DNA of 64,000 nt from Oscheius tipulae (GCA_037178975.1 JASJZH010000006.1:7378001-7442000); one strand, 5' to 3'; counted from the stretch's first letter, positions 10,791 to 23,168 are shown. Made by a program: numbers and translations. The notes: generated by a model not told the origin, from the letters alone.

Positions 10791-13328
10791 TTGAATGCTC
10801 CTCATTCTCTCCATAGCATATTACATTCAAACATCTCGTTTGTTGCAGAACATTTTCTAATGCCTGTCGTCATCACAGATGATATCAATTTCTTCCGTTT
10901 TCATAAACAACATCCTCGCAATAGATTTTTTCTTTTCCAATTTTCCGTTCTGTCGATGCACAGCATAATTCCGTTGCTCACATGGTCTCTTTTCGGTTGA
11001 TTCAACTCCCGAACAACAAAGTTGTCTATTTTGCGTGAATCATCCTGAATGCAATACAGAAACCTACACAATATCGATGCGTGTCGACAAACTCCACAGC
11101 TGACACCCTTCACAAACGATTCCTGTGCTTTCTTCTGCCAACGACCCCACGACCGCGAGCTGCTTCGAGATGACCGCTGTTTATCCATTTTATACCAATC
11201 CACGTTTTCCTAATCCTTATGCTTCGTTTCACAATTCCATTGACTCCAGATTACGAAATGGTCATCATCCAGATTGTTCAACGGTTCATCGCGCATCAGT
11301 AATTCCGAGTGTGTCTATTGCTTCCGATTTTCACTATTGTGCCACAATTGAGCTTTCCACATTATCCTATTTCCATTATTTTTCCCAGCAAGTCCTCTCA
11401 GCTGTCAGTATCAGTCTCCACGTCAATCCCATCTATTGGCTCTCGTTTCTCACATCACGCATCGTTTGTAAAGGCCACTGTCACCCAGGTTGGAGCTAGT
11501 CGGGAAGAACAAAGGTTGAAATAAGAACGAAGGCTAAACTCTTATTAATCTTACCCAGCTAGATTAGAGGATGAGGTTGAAAACAGACAAGAGAGGATAA
11601 TGAAGGGACATCTAGATTGTTGCAGAAGGACAAAGGCTTAGAACATGGACATCCGACTCCCGTGGCGTACTGGTTGAAAGGTATTACAAGACGCAAGTGT
11701 GAATAGATCTAAACACTGCATTAGATACCTGTCTCTCTTCTTCGGACAATAGCTAGAGATCAATTAGGTTACGTTCCCAAAACGTGGCTCTCCGTCTTCT
11801 TAGAACTTATAACGGTATTGGAAGTATCGGAAAGTAATATCAGTCTACAGTAGTCTATATGTCCCAGTTGATTCTTCTGTGTGATATGAGGAGAATGGAG
11901 GCACGAATAGTCCCGCAAAAGAGTCTCAACTGCTGCTAGGCATGTTACAGTCTTGTTAGATGTTGAGCTTCGAAAGATGTTGGACAGTTTTTGCTGATTC
12001 GGGCAGGCTTTTTTTTAGTCGGAGGGGGCGAAATGTAGTAGGTATCCCAAAATAGGCACATCTCATTGTAGTCCCGTTTAATGTAGCAACTGTCGAATGT
12101 TTGTATGACCTTTTCTTTTGATATGTTCAACACTCGCTGAACTCTGGAAGCTTTGAGTACCTGTTTCATATGTCAAAAGTAGCGCAACTGTTCTTTCCTC
12201 TTCGAATCGATAGCTAAGTATCCTAGGTTCGGTTCAATTCTTCAAGGCGATTCTGTTGATAGATTTCAAAAGAGCTGTTGGTAATTGAGCTGGTTCAAAG
12301 CTGCGACCAAAGAACTGCTTGAGAACGGGATAGATGAAGACGTCTTAGGACCCAGTAGGAAGGATACGACCCGTTGACTGTCAGTTTGTTCTCGCTGCTC
12401 CTTTCGCTTCTTAGCCGTCCCTCCACTGTCATACGCGATATGGCAAAGAGCTGTTGGACCCATGTCATCTGTACTTCTCAGCGTGGCATCCCCTTAGATC
12501 GTTGTCAATAGCCTGTGATACGGTTCCCTCTTGCGAACGTCTCTTTCTGTTTCCACGTTTCTCCCGATTACGATTCGTTTGCTCTCTACTTCCTTTCTCA
12601 TTCAGAAAATTTTCTTCAATACAACATCTCGTTACGTTCCATTGCTCTAAACAGTGCCATTCTTCACTCCCATACCTCATTTTGAACATGTTCGAGCCCT
12701 TCATTCACTCCAACTTCCCGATAATCAGCCGACGCAAAGAGAGTTAGGACGTTCTCAAAAGTCAGCATTAGCTTGACTCACTCTTGTCCACTCGAACAGG
12801 CAATTGCAAAAGAGACCTTCGTATGATGAGAGAGCGATGAGAAGGGAGAGAGCGTTCGCTATGAATTCAGATGTTAGTCCTAGGACTTACGCCTCGCTCG
12901 AGGACGTGAACTGTTGGGATAGATCAGGGGTTGGCTGCCACAGACTTCCAGAACACGGAGTTCCCTAGCGCTTATGAGAGACAGTCAAGATTGGCGTTGG
13001 ATGGTAAAGCAGTTGTGCCGCGATTGAGAGAGATACTGAGACTCCGTCTGATGAACTCTAAAACAAGACACAAGTCCCCGAACCCCTAACAACCTCTGAT
13101 TCCCTGGGTAGCGTTGCGCGGAAGATTGAGTTCCATGTGAGATGGGGCCCGTCAGGACAGCATGAGACCATTCCTCCTCTTCAGCAGAGGGAGATGTGAT
13201 CTGTAAAAGGAATGAAGAGAAAAGAATTTATTCTAGGAGGTGGCGCTGTACATATGTCGACCCGGAAAGAGTTGAGACCAGATGGAGAGGAGACCAGGAT
13301 GTCGTTGTCATGGACCTGTAGCTTCTAT
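10791..13328. other. Gene-poor stretch, no supported gene
   Basis: Open frames up to about 124 residues occur on both strands (for example 11125-11499 plus, 11945-12169 minus, 12465-12704 minus), but none shows a domain, a signal peptide or phase-consistent exons. I see no RNA gene and no terminal repeats. A weak tRNA A-box-like string (GTGGCGTACTGGTTGAAAGG) lies near 11660 without a B box. Confidence 0.35.
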
Positions 13329-14021
13329 TCACGGGGATGAGTCACCTGAAAGCAGATGCATTAATATCGTACAGTAGCTTTTCATGTTAAAGATCCGGTT
13401 TGTTTCCTCAGACTGTGTTTGCCTTTCGAAATAGTGCGCCCTTAACCGGCTGACTATCGATTGGCGCGACGCGGACAAGAGCGCGTCGCGGCTCTGTTTT
13501 CGATAATAGAGTAGTGATTCGAAACATCGAGAAAACCTCGGGCTAACACTATTTGCAAAAAATTCAATACTTTGCAACTATGCTAACTTCGGTGAAAGAA
13601 GTGTTAACCAACCTGTATTCCTTTTTGGCGCTCTGACACTGGCGAAGAACTCGTTCAATCCGAAGGGATCTTCATCACTACCGGTACGGGCACGCTTCTG
13701 AGGTGGCTCAGGAGTCTGAACGACAGGTACGACACGAGTTTCTGAGATCTCCTCTGCGGAGTCGTTAGTGCTCATGTTTTCGCTAGTCGAAACAGTCTCA
13801 GGGCTTTGCTCAATTTTCCTAGCGCGTCGAGCTGCCCGACGTTCACCCAAATGCTTACACAAAGACTGAATGAATGCCGTCTGCAGAAGTTCTAGACGGA
13901 AGTGGCGTTCCTTGCACTTGTTGAGGTCACGGCGCTTCTTGATGGCCATTCCAAGTAGCTGAGTAGGTGTCATGTCCTGACTGGCTCCAAGGAGAAAAGA
14001 TGCTTCCGCGAGATTGCACAT
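13329..14021 (-). CDS. Basic nuclear-type protein, function unknown
   Basis: Two exons on the minus strand, about 14021 down to 13586 and 13345 to 13329, joined across ACAG|GTTGG...TTTCAG; the second exon adds only GDSSP and a stop. The product, about 150 residues, starts MCNLAEASFLLGAS. A basic helical region follows (KKRRDLNKCKERHFRLELLQTAFIQSL broken here by description, then ERRAARRARK), an acidic/Ser-rich middle, a nuclear-localisation-like PPQKRART, and an acidic DEDPFGLNEFF segment. This layout suggests a small nuclear regulator, but I cannot name the family. A GAGACGCGTCGCGTCTC palindrome lies about 115 bases upstream. An upstream non-coding exon is possible because TTCAAG directly precedes the ATG. 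Confidence 0.55.
13465..13490. repeat. GC-rich hairpin inside the intron
   Basis: CGCGACGCG and CGCGTCGCG form a perfect 9-bp stem with an 8-base loop within the intron of the basic nuclear-type gene. The same GACGCG string is found in the palindrome upstream of that gene. Confidence 0.5.
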
Positions 14022-14128
14022 CTTGAATTGGTTCAGTAACTACAGATGAGGGGGTGGATAGAATTGAAGGACAGCAGCTGTGGGAGACACACTGCGAGAC
14101 TGGTCGCGTTGAGGGGAGGGGCACTCAC

Positions 14129-14148
14129 ACGGCTGAGACGCGTCGCGT
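14129..14148. promoter_or_regulatory. GAGACGC palindrome, candidate promoter element
   Basis: TGAGACGCGTCGCGTCTCGA is a near-perfect palindrome about 115 bases upstream of the minus-strand start at 14021. The half-site GAGACGC matches a motif common in Caenorhabditis promoters (GAGACGCAG type), and a related string, GACGCAGAGACGCG, occurs near 25552. Position and symmetry suggest a regulatory site for the minus-strand gene; this is inference. Confidence 0.4.
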
Positions 14149-14149
14149 C

Positions 14150-15373
14150 TCGAGTGGCGTTCGGAGCGCGCACACACCAAAAAGGCTCGTTTGCCCAGAA
14201 CATAAACGATTTCTGAGAGTACTCTATGGTTTTCCGAAGAGCTGAATAAGTATAATTGCAAAAAATCTGGTTACTGAAAAAAAAAATATTCTGTATCGTC
14301 CAAAACCGGCTAGTTTGTTCTTCACAATGTAAGCAGTCGCGATGCGGTTGCGTCACGTGCAGCTATGATGGCAATGCGGCAAAAACTGGTTTCCAAACGG
14401 CTGATCAGATGGGAAAGGCTGAATAACGAAGCTGATGCCCACGCATTGACGTGAAGAGGAACGCTCCTATGATGCCAACTGAAAGGTGCTGAAGCAGAAC
14501 ATCCAAATATCTTTAACCCGAAAATAGCTTATCGATATCTCATTAGACACTGGATTTAGCAAAAATGAGTTAATGGTAGGTACTATTTGATCCTAAACTC
14601 ATCTTTTTGTGCCTTTTGACGATCGATATAGAAAACCTCGGCAAAAATTCGGTTTTGTTCCTGCAAAATGAAATGCAGCGTTTCTATATCAAGAGTTGTA
14701 ATTCACTGGTTTGCGCATGTCTATTTGTAGAATCCTAATTAAGTTTATCTATCATAACTCGTACTCCAGTAAAATCCATTTTTATCAAGTCAGCTGCCGA
14801 GACTGGTCTGTTGACGGCGAGATTAACGGGTCACGTGAAAGAAAGGAAACGAAAACAGGCTGCAGGCAAAATATTCTACAAGGAAATGAAACAATCGGGG
14901 AATTTTCTAGAGAACAACATTGATGAATCGGTTAGAGGGATAAAAATGTCTTTGCTCTTTTCGCTTATTCGTAGCTAACCTCGATGGTAGAGTCTGAAAA
15001 GCAAAATGCAAGATGCCTGATTTTGGTCACTAACCAGAACATGTTCAAAGTTTATTTGAGTAATTCCAGTTACTAGAAATGGAATATAAAGAGTAGGACT
15101 TTGGGAACAAGACGAAACTTTTAAACCATGGTTATGATGTCCTCATGTAAAATGCGTGTATTTGCTGTACTTCATTTTACAGGCTCTGATGTGAAACATT
15201 GATAGACTTATTCAAAAGAATATCTCTGTTAAATGCATAACAATGTATTATTGCATTCAAACATCCAGAGCAGAGAATAAGAAAGCTACCATTCATGTTA
15301 ACCAAAGAGCTTCGATATTGGCTTCCAGATCTTTTAAAGGAAATCTCATGTGTCTGAGCGATCATTCTTTATC
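14150..15373. other. Intergenic, nothing recognised
   Basis: Short frames only. No splice-consistent gene, no tRNA and no inverted repeats seen between the basic nuclear-type gene and the Ser-Gly proteoglycan. Confidence 0.35.
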
Positions 15374-16344
15374 ATGTTTCTGATTTTCCCGCTAGTTCTA
15401 TCACTATTACAGATCTCAGAACAGCGAAGCGTAAGTGTTTTCTGATACATTGTACTGTTGTTTAGCCCGCTTCCTTTGGTGATGTCATATCTAGTGACAT
15501 TTTGAGTGGTGAATCAAACCCTTTGAATTGCCCTGGACTTCCCGAATTAGAAGGAAACAACAATTCCATAAGTCCTGGAGGTGTTACCGGTCTAGAGGAG
15601 TCAGGATTGTCTTCTGGTTTTGGAGACGAATCTGGTTCGGGATCTGGAGAAGCATCAGGACCTGGATCAGGAGAGGAATCTGGTTCTGGTTCGGGATCAG
15701 GAGAGTGCTCTGGTGACTGTTCTGGGGAGGAGTCTGGATCAGGGTCTGGGGAAGAATCAGGCGCTGGATCTGGAGAAGAGTCTGGAAGCGGCGAAGAATC
15801 GGGCTCTGGATCTGGAGAAGAGTCTGGAAGCGGCGAAGAATCGGGCTCTGGATCTGGAGAAGAGTCTGGAAGCGGTTCCGGATCAGGAGAGTTTTCTGGT
15901 TCTGGAGAAGAATCCGGATGCGGGTCTGGTAATGAACCTGGACCGTTTCAAAAACTTTCTGATTCAGGAGAGTTTTCTGGATCTGGCGATGATTGTTCTG
16001 GTGTATCAGGCGCTGGATCTGGAGAAGAGTCTGGTTCATCATCGGGATCCGGTGAAGATTCCGGCTCAGGCTCAGGAGACGGCTCTGCTGAGTGCTCTGG
16101 AGATTCCGGCTGTCCTAGTGAAGAATCGGGATCCAGCTCAGGAGAAGAGTCAGGATCCGGCTCGGGTGAAGAGTCAGGCTGGAAACCAGCATCAAAAAGT
16201 AGCGATCAGTTCGTTTCCAGTATCGAAGTAATACCGGGAACCACCAACGCGTCCGATAACCAAACAACGCATGGAACAACCTCCGAGCTCAAGCCTTCAA
16301 AAGAATTGTTTTTCACTTTGTTTGGTCGCGTTTGGTTCTTTTAG
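15374..16344 (+). CDS. Secreted Ser-Gly-rich proteoglycan core protein
   Basis: Exons 15374-15430 and 15466-16344, joined in phase, give about 311 residues. Residues 1-19 form a signal peptide (MFLIFPLVLSLLQISEQ). After a short Cys-containing linker, roughly 180 residues are an irregular array of Gly-Ser-Gly-Glu-Glu-Ser units. Many are E-x-S-G or SGSGE, the acidic Ser-Gly context used for glycosaminoglycan attachment by xylosyltransferase, so a chondroitin-type proteoglycan core, as in nematode CPG proteins, is likely. The array is interrupted by NEPGPFQKLSDSGEF and several isolated Cys. The C-terminal part has N-glycosylation sites (NAS, NQT) and a short hydrophobic end (ELFFTLFGRVWFF), too short for a sure GPI signal. 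Very long frames in the other phases and on the minus strand come from the repeat. Confidence 0.8.
15619..16188. repeat. Coding microsatellite/minisatellite in the proteoglycan
   Basis: Imperfect tandem units of 6, 12 and 24 bases based on TCTGG(A/T)(T/G)C(A/T)GG and GAAGAGTC. Two near-identical 48-base copies lie at about 15770-15866. Unit length divisible by 3 keeps the frame, so copy number can vary between alleles without breaking the protein. Confidence 0.7.
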
Positions 16345-19300
16345 TCGATAAAACGATCTTGTTGGGGCTTTATTTTAGTTGTTAGAAAGAATAATATCAT
16401 GTAATACAGAAAATTAAAACAACTACCCGGGGAAACAGATGTGCAAATAGCTATTCACAAGAGATTTTTTCTGCCCCTGTAGAATTTTGCTAGCACAAAA
16501 TAGTCAATCATTTATGAACGTCCAAGATTTCTCTACGGATATCTAGACAGTTTCGATTGTGGTATTGGGCTCAATGAAAAATTCTTATGATCTAATTTTG
16601 GACAGACCTTAAAACTATCCATAACGCATGCAACAGCTGCCGTACAACGGGTGTTGGATCAAGTACCTTCCACTTGCCAGCACTTTTCCCTGTCAAACAG
16701 TTTTCCTTCCAAGAATGGAAGCTCAGCATCATATATTTGTCGCCACCAAGTCGCAATTACTCATCTTCGAGGAACATCTCGGATAGATGAGTCTTTCTGT
16801 CATAAAGCATGTGCATAGCTAACGATATCTTTGGGAAGTCCAGAACAGTTTAGATATCTTCCCCTTTGTTGCAATCTTAGCATTTTTCATTGCAAACTTC
16901 CGTCGCCTTTAAGCCACTTTGGGCCGAATAAGAATTCGCGCGATGCAAATAGTATCTCCCGCGTTCAGGTTTTAGCAAAGAACTCCGGAGTGGAACAGAT
17001 GGACTTTCCTACATCTTTTATTTGACACATCCAGGTAACTTGGTTCTTGTCTCACTATCTGAAATCTTCCCTTTAAATCCTTGGAAAGCCTTTCCGCGAT
17101 ATTTTGAAAAAGAAAGGGATTATGGTGGCTATTATTTCTCTGCCGACTCATTTTTCTTATTTGCTTGACACTTGTCATTTTATGGATACAAGACATGAGA
17201 AATGTAATCCTTAGATCTCGCGATACTTTTTTGTTATAGAACGAAGTTATTACTTCTTCGAAGTCATTATCACTGGAAGTCATAACAAGCTGAGTCTCAC
17301 CTGAAAAACTGTACATTCTTGGTGATCTCTCTACCATGATTAGCAATTCGGTCTTTTCGAACTTTCAGCTCCAACTTTGAAAAGTCGTTCTCCAAACTAT
17401 TCTCGTCCAATTTGATTTACATCCTCAAGTTATGTCTGTAGTTTTGCTTCTTCTGAAGCGTTCGAAATGGATATAACGTTCGATTTCTGCCAATTTGTGG
17501 ATACCAAAGCTTTTAAGGATGAGTAACTGTTTACTGACAGTGGTAAACCAAAGGCTATCAATCTTGGTACCCTCATATCATGTGCCTTTCTTAAGATAGC
17601 TTTAGAAAAGTACAGGAAATGGTAGTCTACTGGCTAAGTGAAAGTTTAATCTTTAAGTGAATGACTTTTAGGAAATTATGAGGAAAAACATTCCTGTGAA
17701 AACCATTAACTCCTGTGTTCTAAGTCTAAGTTGTAGACAGAATTAGCGAAACAGGCTGAATTTGAGTCCCTTGTTTTTCAACGTCACTTGTCTTCCAGGG
17801 ACGACTATACTTACTGATGCCGAGCGTAGTTTCTCTGCTAAACGACCTAGTATCACGTCCTCTCCCTGGTAGTGTCAAAACAGGCCAGTTAACGAGTAAT
17901 GCCCCTGATCTTTTTCTACGCGACTGCCTAATTCCTCTGACTGAGTGTGAACTAATCCCTTGTCTCGTGTCTTAACCATAATCTTCTATAAATAGGAACT
18001 ATTCTTGGGAGTCTAACTCAATTTACCCAGTAATGATATCGTTCATCAGCTTCTCTGAATATTCCAAACACCTGTCTCCTTTTCTGGTTTTGGATCAACT
18101 GCACTCGACTAGAGTGTTATTCGTCCAGCTTTCCGGTTTGAAACGTTTAAAGTTCAAGTCTACCCGGCTACAACCTAATAAGCCAACAAGAACCAAAAAT
18201 CATTTCTAAAGAGGTTGTGAATTTCTGTCGGCTTTTGTGTTCATGCGCCTCCGCTGAATAGTTTTTGACAAACGGCTTTTTTGAGTAGCGCCGAGATGTT
18301 TTTCGCATTGGTCTGTTTTAGAGTAGGTGTGACATCCTTCCTGACTCCGGAAATGTGCGTCCTGATGATGCCCCCTAACGTAATTCAATTATTTCAACGA
18401 AAGTTAATTCCGTCTTCCAAAAAGTGTGGATCCTTGGCGTTCAAGAAAGCCAATTCCAGCTATTCACGTCCTTAGTTCAGTCTACTTCCTCAAACTTTTA
18501 ATTCCTTCCCTGTTGGCTCTTAAGTAGTGACTAAAGATGAGTCTGCCTCAATATAAAAATCTGCCTAGTCAGAAAAAAAAAACTGTTTTCCAAATTTTAA
18601 TATCACAATATCTGATAAAGTCAGCATGCTTTCTCAAAAGTCCCAAATCAGATCATGTACTAGAGTTAATATCTTTTGTCAACATCCAACTAACTTCTCC
18701 CAACTCCTACATCCACCTAAAAGGACTTTTGAAACAAACCTTTAAGGTATTTGTTGGAGGCAAAGGTGCGAACTAGGGACCGGATGTCCGTCAACTTATT
18801 TATGTCCGGGTGGCATTCTTTAGGGCAGGTGCTTGTGTCTCGCGGCGGTTTGTCTACTTATTTGAGAAGAAGCAGCGTATAACCATCGCTCAATTCCTAA
18901 GCGTTCTAGGGTGTCGTAAACAGCCAGCTATCCCCGTACTAAATGTTTTTCTCTGAAATAAATCCCTGTCTTTCCTGTTTATGGAAATTCTCGGGGAATG
19001 AATGGTCCCGGGTCGCCTCCTTCTTCTATTTTCAACACCTCACGATTCGAAAATTGCTACCCGCAACCCGTATCTGATGTCACATGTTGGTGTTTCGTCC
19101 AACCCGGCAGGAAGCGAGCATTCAGGCGAACACTCGGCCCCTATCATCCAATTTTATGGTTCAAGTTCGCATTAACCACATGCTCACGAGGTCGTGTTAC
19201 ATTTGTATTAGGAACTTTTTCTTACCTAAGACATTATATGAGTGTCTGTTTTTGATAAAACAATATGCCGTCCTATTGGACAGCTTAAACTGAACAACAA

Positions 19301-20584
19301 TCTTCTTTCGATTTTTCTTCCATCGCATTAGTTAAACGTCTGGGGCTCTGAAAGTTGTTTGTAAAACGAGCCCATATAGTACCAAATCGGGAACATGTCG
19401 TAACATTCCCCTGAAGCCTCCAGAGTTTAGGTTGCAACTGATTCTGTTAAAATAAATTGGTGTGTCCAAAAATGATTCTTTATTGTTGGCTCGAGCCTGC
19501 CTAGTATAGGCTATTTTTTAAGAGTCCGTGACCACGAGTCTGCGATTTATGACTATCCGCCGGAGAAGTATTAGCCATTCTCTGATATTATTGTGAGCCA
19601 TTTTCCTCGTGCGTCGGCCTTTCTTCTCCAACTCTTGCCTTCTATTCTCTTCGCCCTTTTCAGTTCGAACGGCTATGGGCTTCTCACCTTGGGAGCAAGT
19701 TCTAACTCTTTTATTCTTCGTCTTCTTCAAGCTCGCGGTAGGTTTTGTTCTCGGAAAATAGGACATCTGTTTGAGAATAGGCATGCTCAAAAATGTATAA
19801 CTCACGATGATAAGGCTATTTCAAGCGAGTGACCATTGATCGGGACAGATGATTATTCTGTTTACGGATCCAGAAAGTTATGTTCCCAAAGGAGTGTTTG
19901 CAGAAAGGAAAAGCTCTGGATATCGTTAATCCCACAACTCTTCCCTCAGTAATTTGGCCGACTCTTGAGTAAGGAGAGCTTAGTTCAAAGTCCACACAAC
20001 TTCTTTCAGGAGTGGTCTCTTACTGCTCCGACCAGCCAGCTGTACGCCGGTGCTTCGTAATTGTTCTGGTCATGGAGCGTGTGCTCTACACGGGAAACTG
20101 CCTCGCTGTCTATGCGTGATCGGCTACCATGGAAACTTTTGTGAAATCAAAACATCGGCTGTACCTCCCCTACACGGTAATCAGCTTATCTGACTCAATC
20201 TCGCGTTGTGATAGGAATGTGACTGGGTGTATAAGCGCTCAGACTACACGAGTCTTAGTAAAGGCTCTTGGGAACATTGTTTTTTCTCGAGTCATGACTC
20301 AAAAGTCTTCGAGACCATGAATCGTGGCGCTTGACCGTAGCATCTTTGGCGCAGCTCAAGATAGAGACCGCCAGGAAGATGGAAGTACAAAACTTATCTA
20401 ACGTTTCAAGCAATTTTCATCAAAGCATGGAAAAAGATTAGTGTCTTTAAATGAAACCTAGAACAATCACAGACCCGTGAAAGCCCAAAATTGAAAGTAC
20501 TAAGGAATTCACTATTGATCAATGTCCTTGAAAAGTTTAAAGGGATAGACAAGCTCAGAAGGCATTCTAAAGCGACAATTTTCG
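16345..20584. other. 4-kb stretch without a supported gene
   Basis: No frame above about 124 residues and none with a domain, signal peptide or splice-consistent neighbours. The minus frame at 16972-17346 and the plus frame at 18998-19255 are the longest but look random. No long inverted or tandem repeats were found. It may hold old, unrecognisable transposon debris. Confidence 0.35.
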
Positions 20585-20782
20585 ATGTGTTTGATCAAGC
20601 ATACTTTTCCAGTTGCAACAGTTCTTCTGTTCATTTTCGCCGTCTACATTATCATCCATGCAGGCTGTGTGATCCACCGTTCTCGGGTTTGTTTCGGCTG
20701 CAATCGCAATAAATTATCCATCTACAGTGTCAGAGGTCGCTATCGCGAAGTTGCGATTCGTCTCGGAAGCGACCTGAGCTAG
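20585..20782 (+). CDS. Small single-TM protein, 65 residues
   Basis: Intronless frame MCLIKHTFPVATVLLFIFAV... with one strong membrane helix (about residues 9-27, VATVLLFIFAVYIIIHAGCV), followed by a basic/Cys segment with VCFGCNRNK and a polar tail ending LGSDLS. It may act as a signal anchor or a small membrane peptide. It lies at the edge of the tetraspan cluster but shares no sequence with those proteins. No known family recognised. Confidence 0.45.
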   Translation: MCLIKHTFPVATVLLFIFAVYIIIHAGCVIHRSRVCFGCNRNKLSIYSVRGRYREVAIRLGSDLS

Positions 20783-21388
20783 GCAGCTACGGTTCAATAG
20801 GAGAGCAGACGATTGCCTTCGAGTCGAGAAAAAAACCATCGTACCAAAATGATGAGACGCAGACGACGACACCAACCGGAACTCTTAGCAGATGATCATC
20901 CTCAGTTCAGCCCTCAGTTTACGCGTTTTCTTCTTTCTGTTAGTGACACAAATAACCTACGAGTCTGCACAGTCACATTCACACTCATATGCACAACTTT
21001 TAATTCGGGTCTCACTTTTTTGTACATAGTAACGTCGTTGTAAATACTGCTCGACTTTCTAACCTTTTATGCTTGCTTGTGATAAAGGTTCTTGGAGCTG
21101 ACATGATGTTGATATAGTGACTCTATCCGGGTCTCGAGTTGGTTGAGAGCCTAATCCTCATACAAATATGCTGGAAGACGGCAAAGATGGGCACGTTTTC
21201 GCCACACTGCCTCGTAGAATAGTTTCCAGTTTTGGGTCACATGCTACAAATTCATTCGTGACCACACGTTGCAGAAGGAAGCGTTCCAAAAGATTTTGGT
21301 CATTAGTATCAATTAATGCCCATTGTTTTTTGAGTGAAACCGTTTCGCTCCCTCTCTTTCCTCTTACACTTTACACCCCCTTAACAGA
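20783..21388. other. Spacer before the tetraspan cluster
   Basis: A short frame beginning MMRRRRRHQPELL at 20852 is present, but nothing supports translation. No repeat or RNA gene seen. Confidence 0.3.
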
Positions 21389-22120
21389 ATGCGTGTTTCC
21401 ACGAGAGGGCGTCTTTCCGCAGGATTCTTCATCTCTATCGCTCTCGCCTTCACAGCCGTCAGTCTTTTCACATGTCGTAAGCTCAAATATTGCTTTGAAA
21501 TAGTGGTCTCGCTTAGACTGGCTCAATTTGGAAGATATGAAAACCCAAGGACTCTTTGCTCAATGTACTTTCGACGTAAGTCTCTTTTGAAACTTTGCAC
21601 GACTAAACATTTAGAGCAGTGCATGGAATACGGCAGTCTTTAGCCTCATGATTGCTGCTCTGGCTCTTGAAGTTATTGTCGTGATTTTCGTTTTAGTTTC
21701 GAGGTTGTTAGTGGCTTGACTCAAACACCATCTAGGAATTCAGTTTCGTACCACATTGCGATGGCCATGGTCGTCACATGATCAAGCTGGACCTCCTATT
21801 GTGCTTTTTAATATTCGCTACACAAACAGCTGCTCTGATAACATACGGAGTTTCGTCGAATAATGCCTACCACGGACAAGATGGACCTAACTTTTCTCAC
21901 AGCGTGAGCATTTCCATCAATTTACAGTTGTTCGATAAGAGTTTTGGCGAAGAGTTTCAAAACCTGACCAGTCGCCATTCTGCAAACATTGTTTCAGAAG
22001 GGGTGGAGTTTTTGGCTTGTGATCCCTGGTGCCGTTTTCGGACTCATCGCAATTGGACCTCTGACTCATGCTCTTTATGCTATTCACTCAGAAGGAGGAG
22101 ATGAAGACTGCCACTTCTAA
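21389..22120 (+). CDS. Tetraspan cluster gene A, four-TM membrane protein
   Basis: Exons 21389-21476, 21517-21575, 21615-21703, 21744-21903, 21998-22120 close in phase to about 172 residues. Four membrane helices: TM1 SAGFFISIALAFTAVSLF, TM2 TAVFSLMIAALALEVIVVIF, TM3 KLDLLLCFLIFATQTAALI, TM4 WSFWLVIPGAVFGLIAIG. The first extracellular loop begins C-H-W and has one more Cys (FAQC), the claudin/PMP22-like arrangement seen in nematode Clc-like proteins, though I cannot confirm the family. Exon 1 ends after TM1 at phase 1, exactly as in its paralogs at 22391, 28221, 29869, 30726 and 31821. The C-terminus is short and acidic (SEGGDEDCHF), unlike the tail of genes B and C. Confidence 0.72.
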
Positions 22121-22390
22121 AACTAACTCTCTGCTCTTATCTTGCTCAAAATATTGTCATAACCTCAGCAATAAACAATTTTCGAAGGTAGGTTCGTCGC
22201 GAATGAAGCACCGGGGTCAACTCGTCATCGGGAAATGATGAACACTTCCAGAGACAGTTTTAGTGAGTCAGGTGACGTCTGGTGACGTCTTCCGATGAAT
22301 CATTGTTTGTTCTAACTTATCAGAAATCGTGGCTCTTTATAAGGGAGCCAAAACGGCTACTCTATCAGCAAGTCTCTAACCGTCACAGCA

Positions 22391-23031
22391 ATGCTTGTTT
22401 CTTTCCGTGTCCACCTCGTCGCAGGCTTCATCGTTGCCATCTCGCTCATTTTCAACTGTATTGCAATTTTCACTTGCCGTAAGTTTCTATAGATATATAT
22501 CCTTAACAATATTTTACAGACTGGATAGACATCAGCTATTTGAGTTATAGCTTGGGCGTTGGCCTCGACTCCACCACCTGTGAGGCCTACTTCAAACCAG
22601 CCTGGAACTGGGCTTGTCTTTCCTGTCTTTCCATTGCTCTTTTCTTCCAATGTCTGATGATTCTTCACGTACTCACTTCATTGTAAGTTCAACACTTTCA
22701 CAATTATACTGTATATCTTTAGCTGCGTACGTCAATTTAACGCTCACGTCCTACGAGTAGACTCATGTTTGATCGGTCTCTCCTCGTTCTTCTTGGGTGC
22801 TGGAACACTCACCTACGTAATAGGGGCTTTGGTTGACTTTGGTTCAGCAGGATACGATGTAAGTTTATTAGAGAGAATTGAAATTGAAACAATTTTTCAT
22901 AGTTTGGATACAGTTTCGGCATGGCATGCATTGCAACAGGCATCTCCGGTATTGCTGCCGCTCCCGTTGCACACGCCCTGCGGAGGATTCGCAATTGTGG
23001 TGATTGCGAATGTGAAGGATATTATTATTGA
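22391..23031 (+). CDS. Tetraspan cluster gene B, four-TM membrane protein
   Basis: Exons 22391-22478, 22520-22682, 22723-22858, 22903-23031 close in phase to about 171 residues. It starts MLVSFRVHLVAGFIVAISL. The first loop begins C-H-W-I-D and has CEAYF; TM2 is CLSCLSIALFFQCLMILHVL, TM3 LIGLSSFFLGAGTLTYVIGALV, and TM4 ACIATGISGIAAAPVAHAL. The tail RRIRNCGDCECEGYYY is nearly the same as that of gene C (KRIRDCGDCECEGFYY), with a CxxCxC motif and terminal tyrosines. The two proteins are clear paralogs. A cytoplasmic cysteine cluster is a plausible palmitoylation or metal site; that is inference. Confidence 0.75.
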
Positions 23032-23168
23032 TTTTAATAAACTTTCAAAGCATTTATGTAAAAAGACTGCAAGAAAAGACCGCAAAGCAACATAAAAAGA
23101 GAGACATTGTCAGCCCACCTGATAAACTCATCCACTCGTCTCGGGACAAAACACAACATGGAATCCCA

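Noticed and set aside
11640-11720. Possible tRNA or SINE (A-box-like GTGGCGTACTGGTTG)
   Set aside because: No B box at the right distance and no tRNA fold.
15584-16042. 152-residue minus-strand frame opposite the proteoglycan, and a 203-residue frame in another plus phase
   Set aside because: Both are generated by the in-frame repeat; the SG-rich frame has the signal peptide and a valid intron, the others have neither.
16972-17346. 124-residue minus-strand frame
   Set aside because: No recognisable domain and no splice-consistent neighbours in a stretch otherwise free of coding signal.
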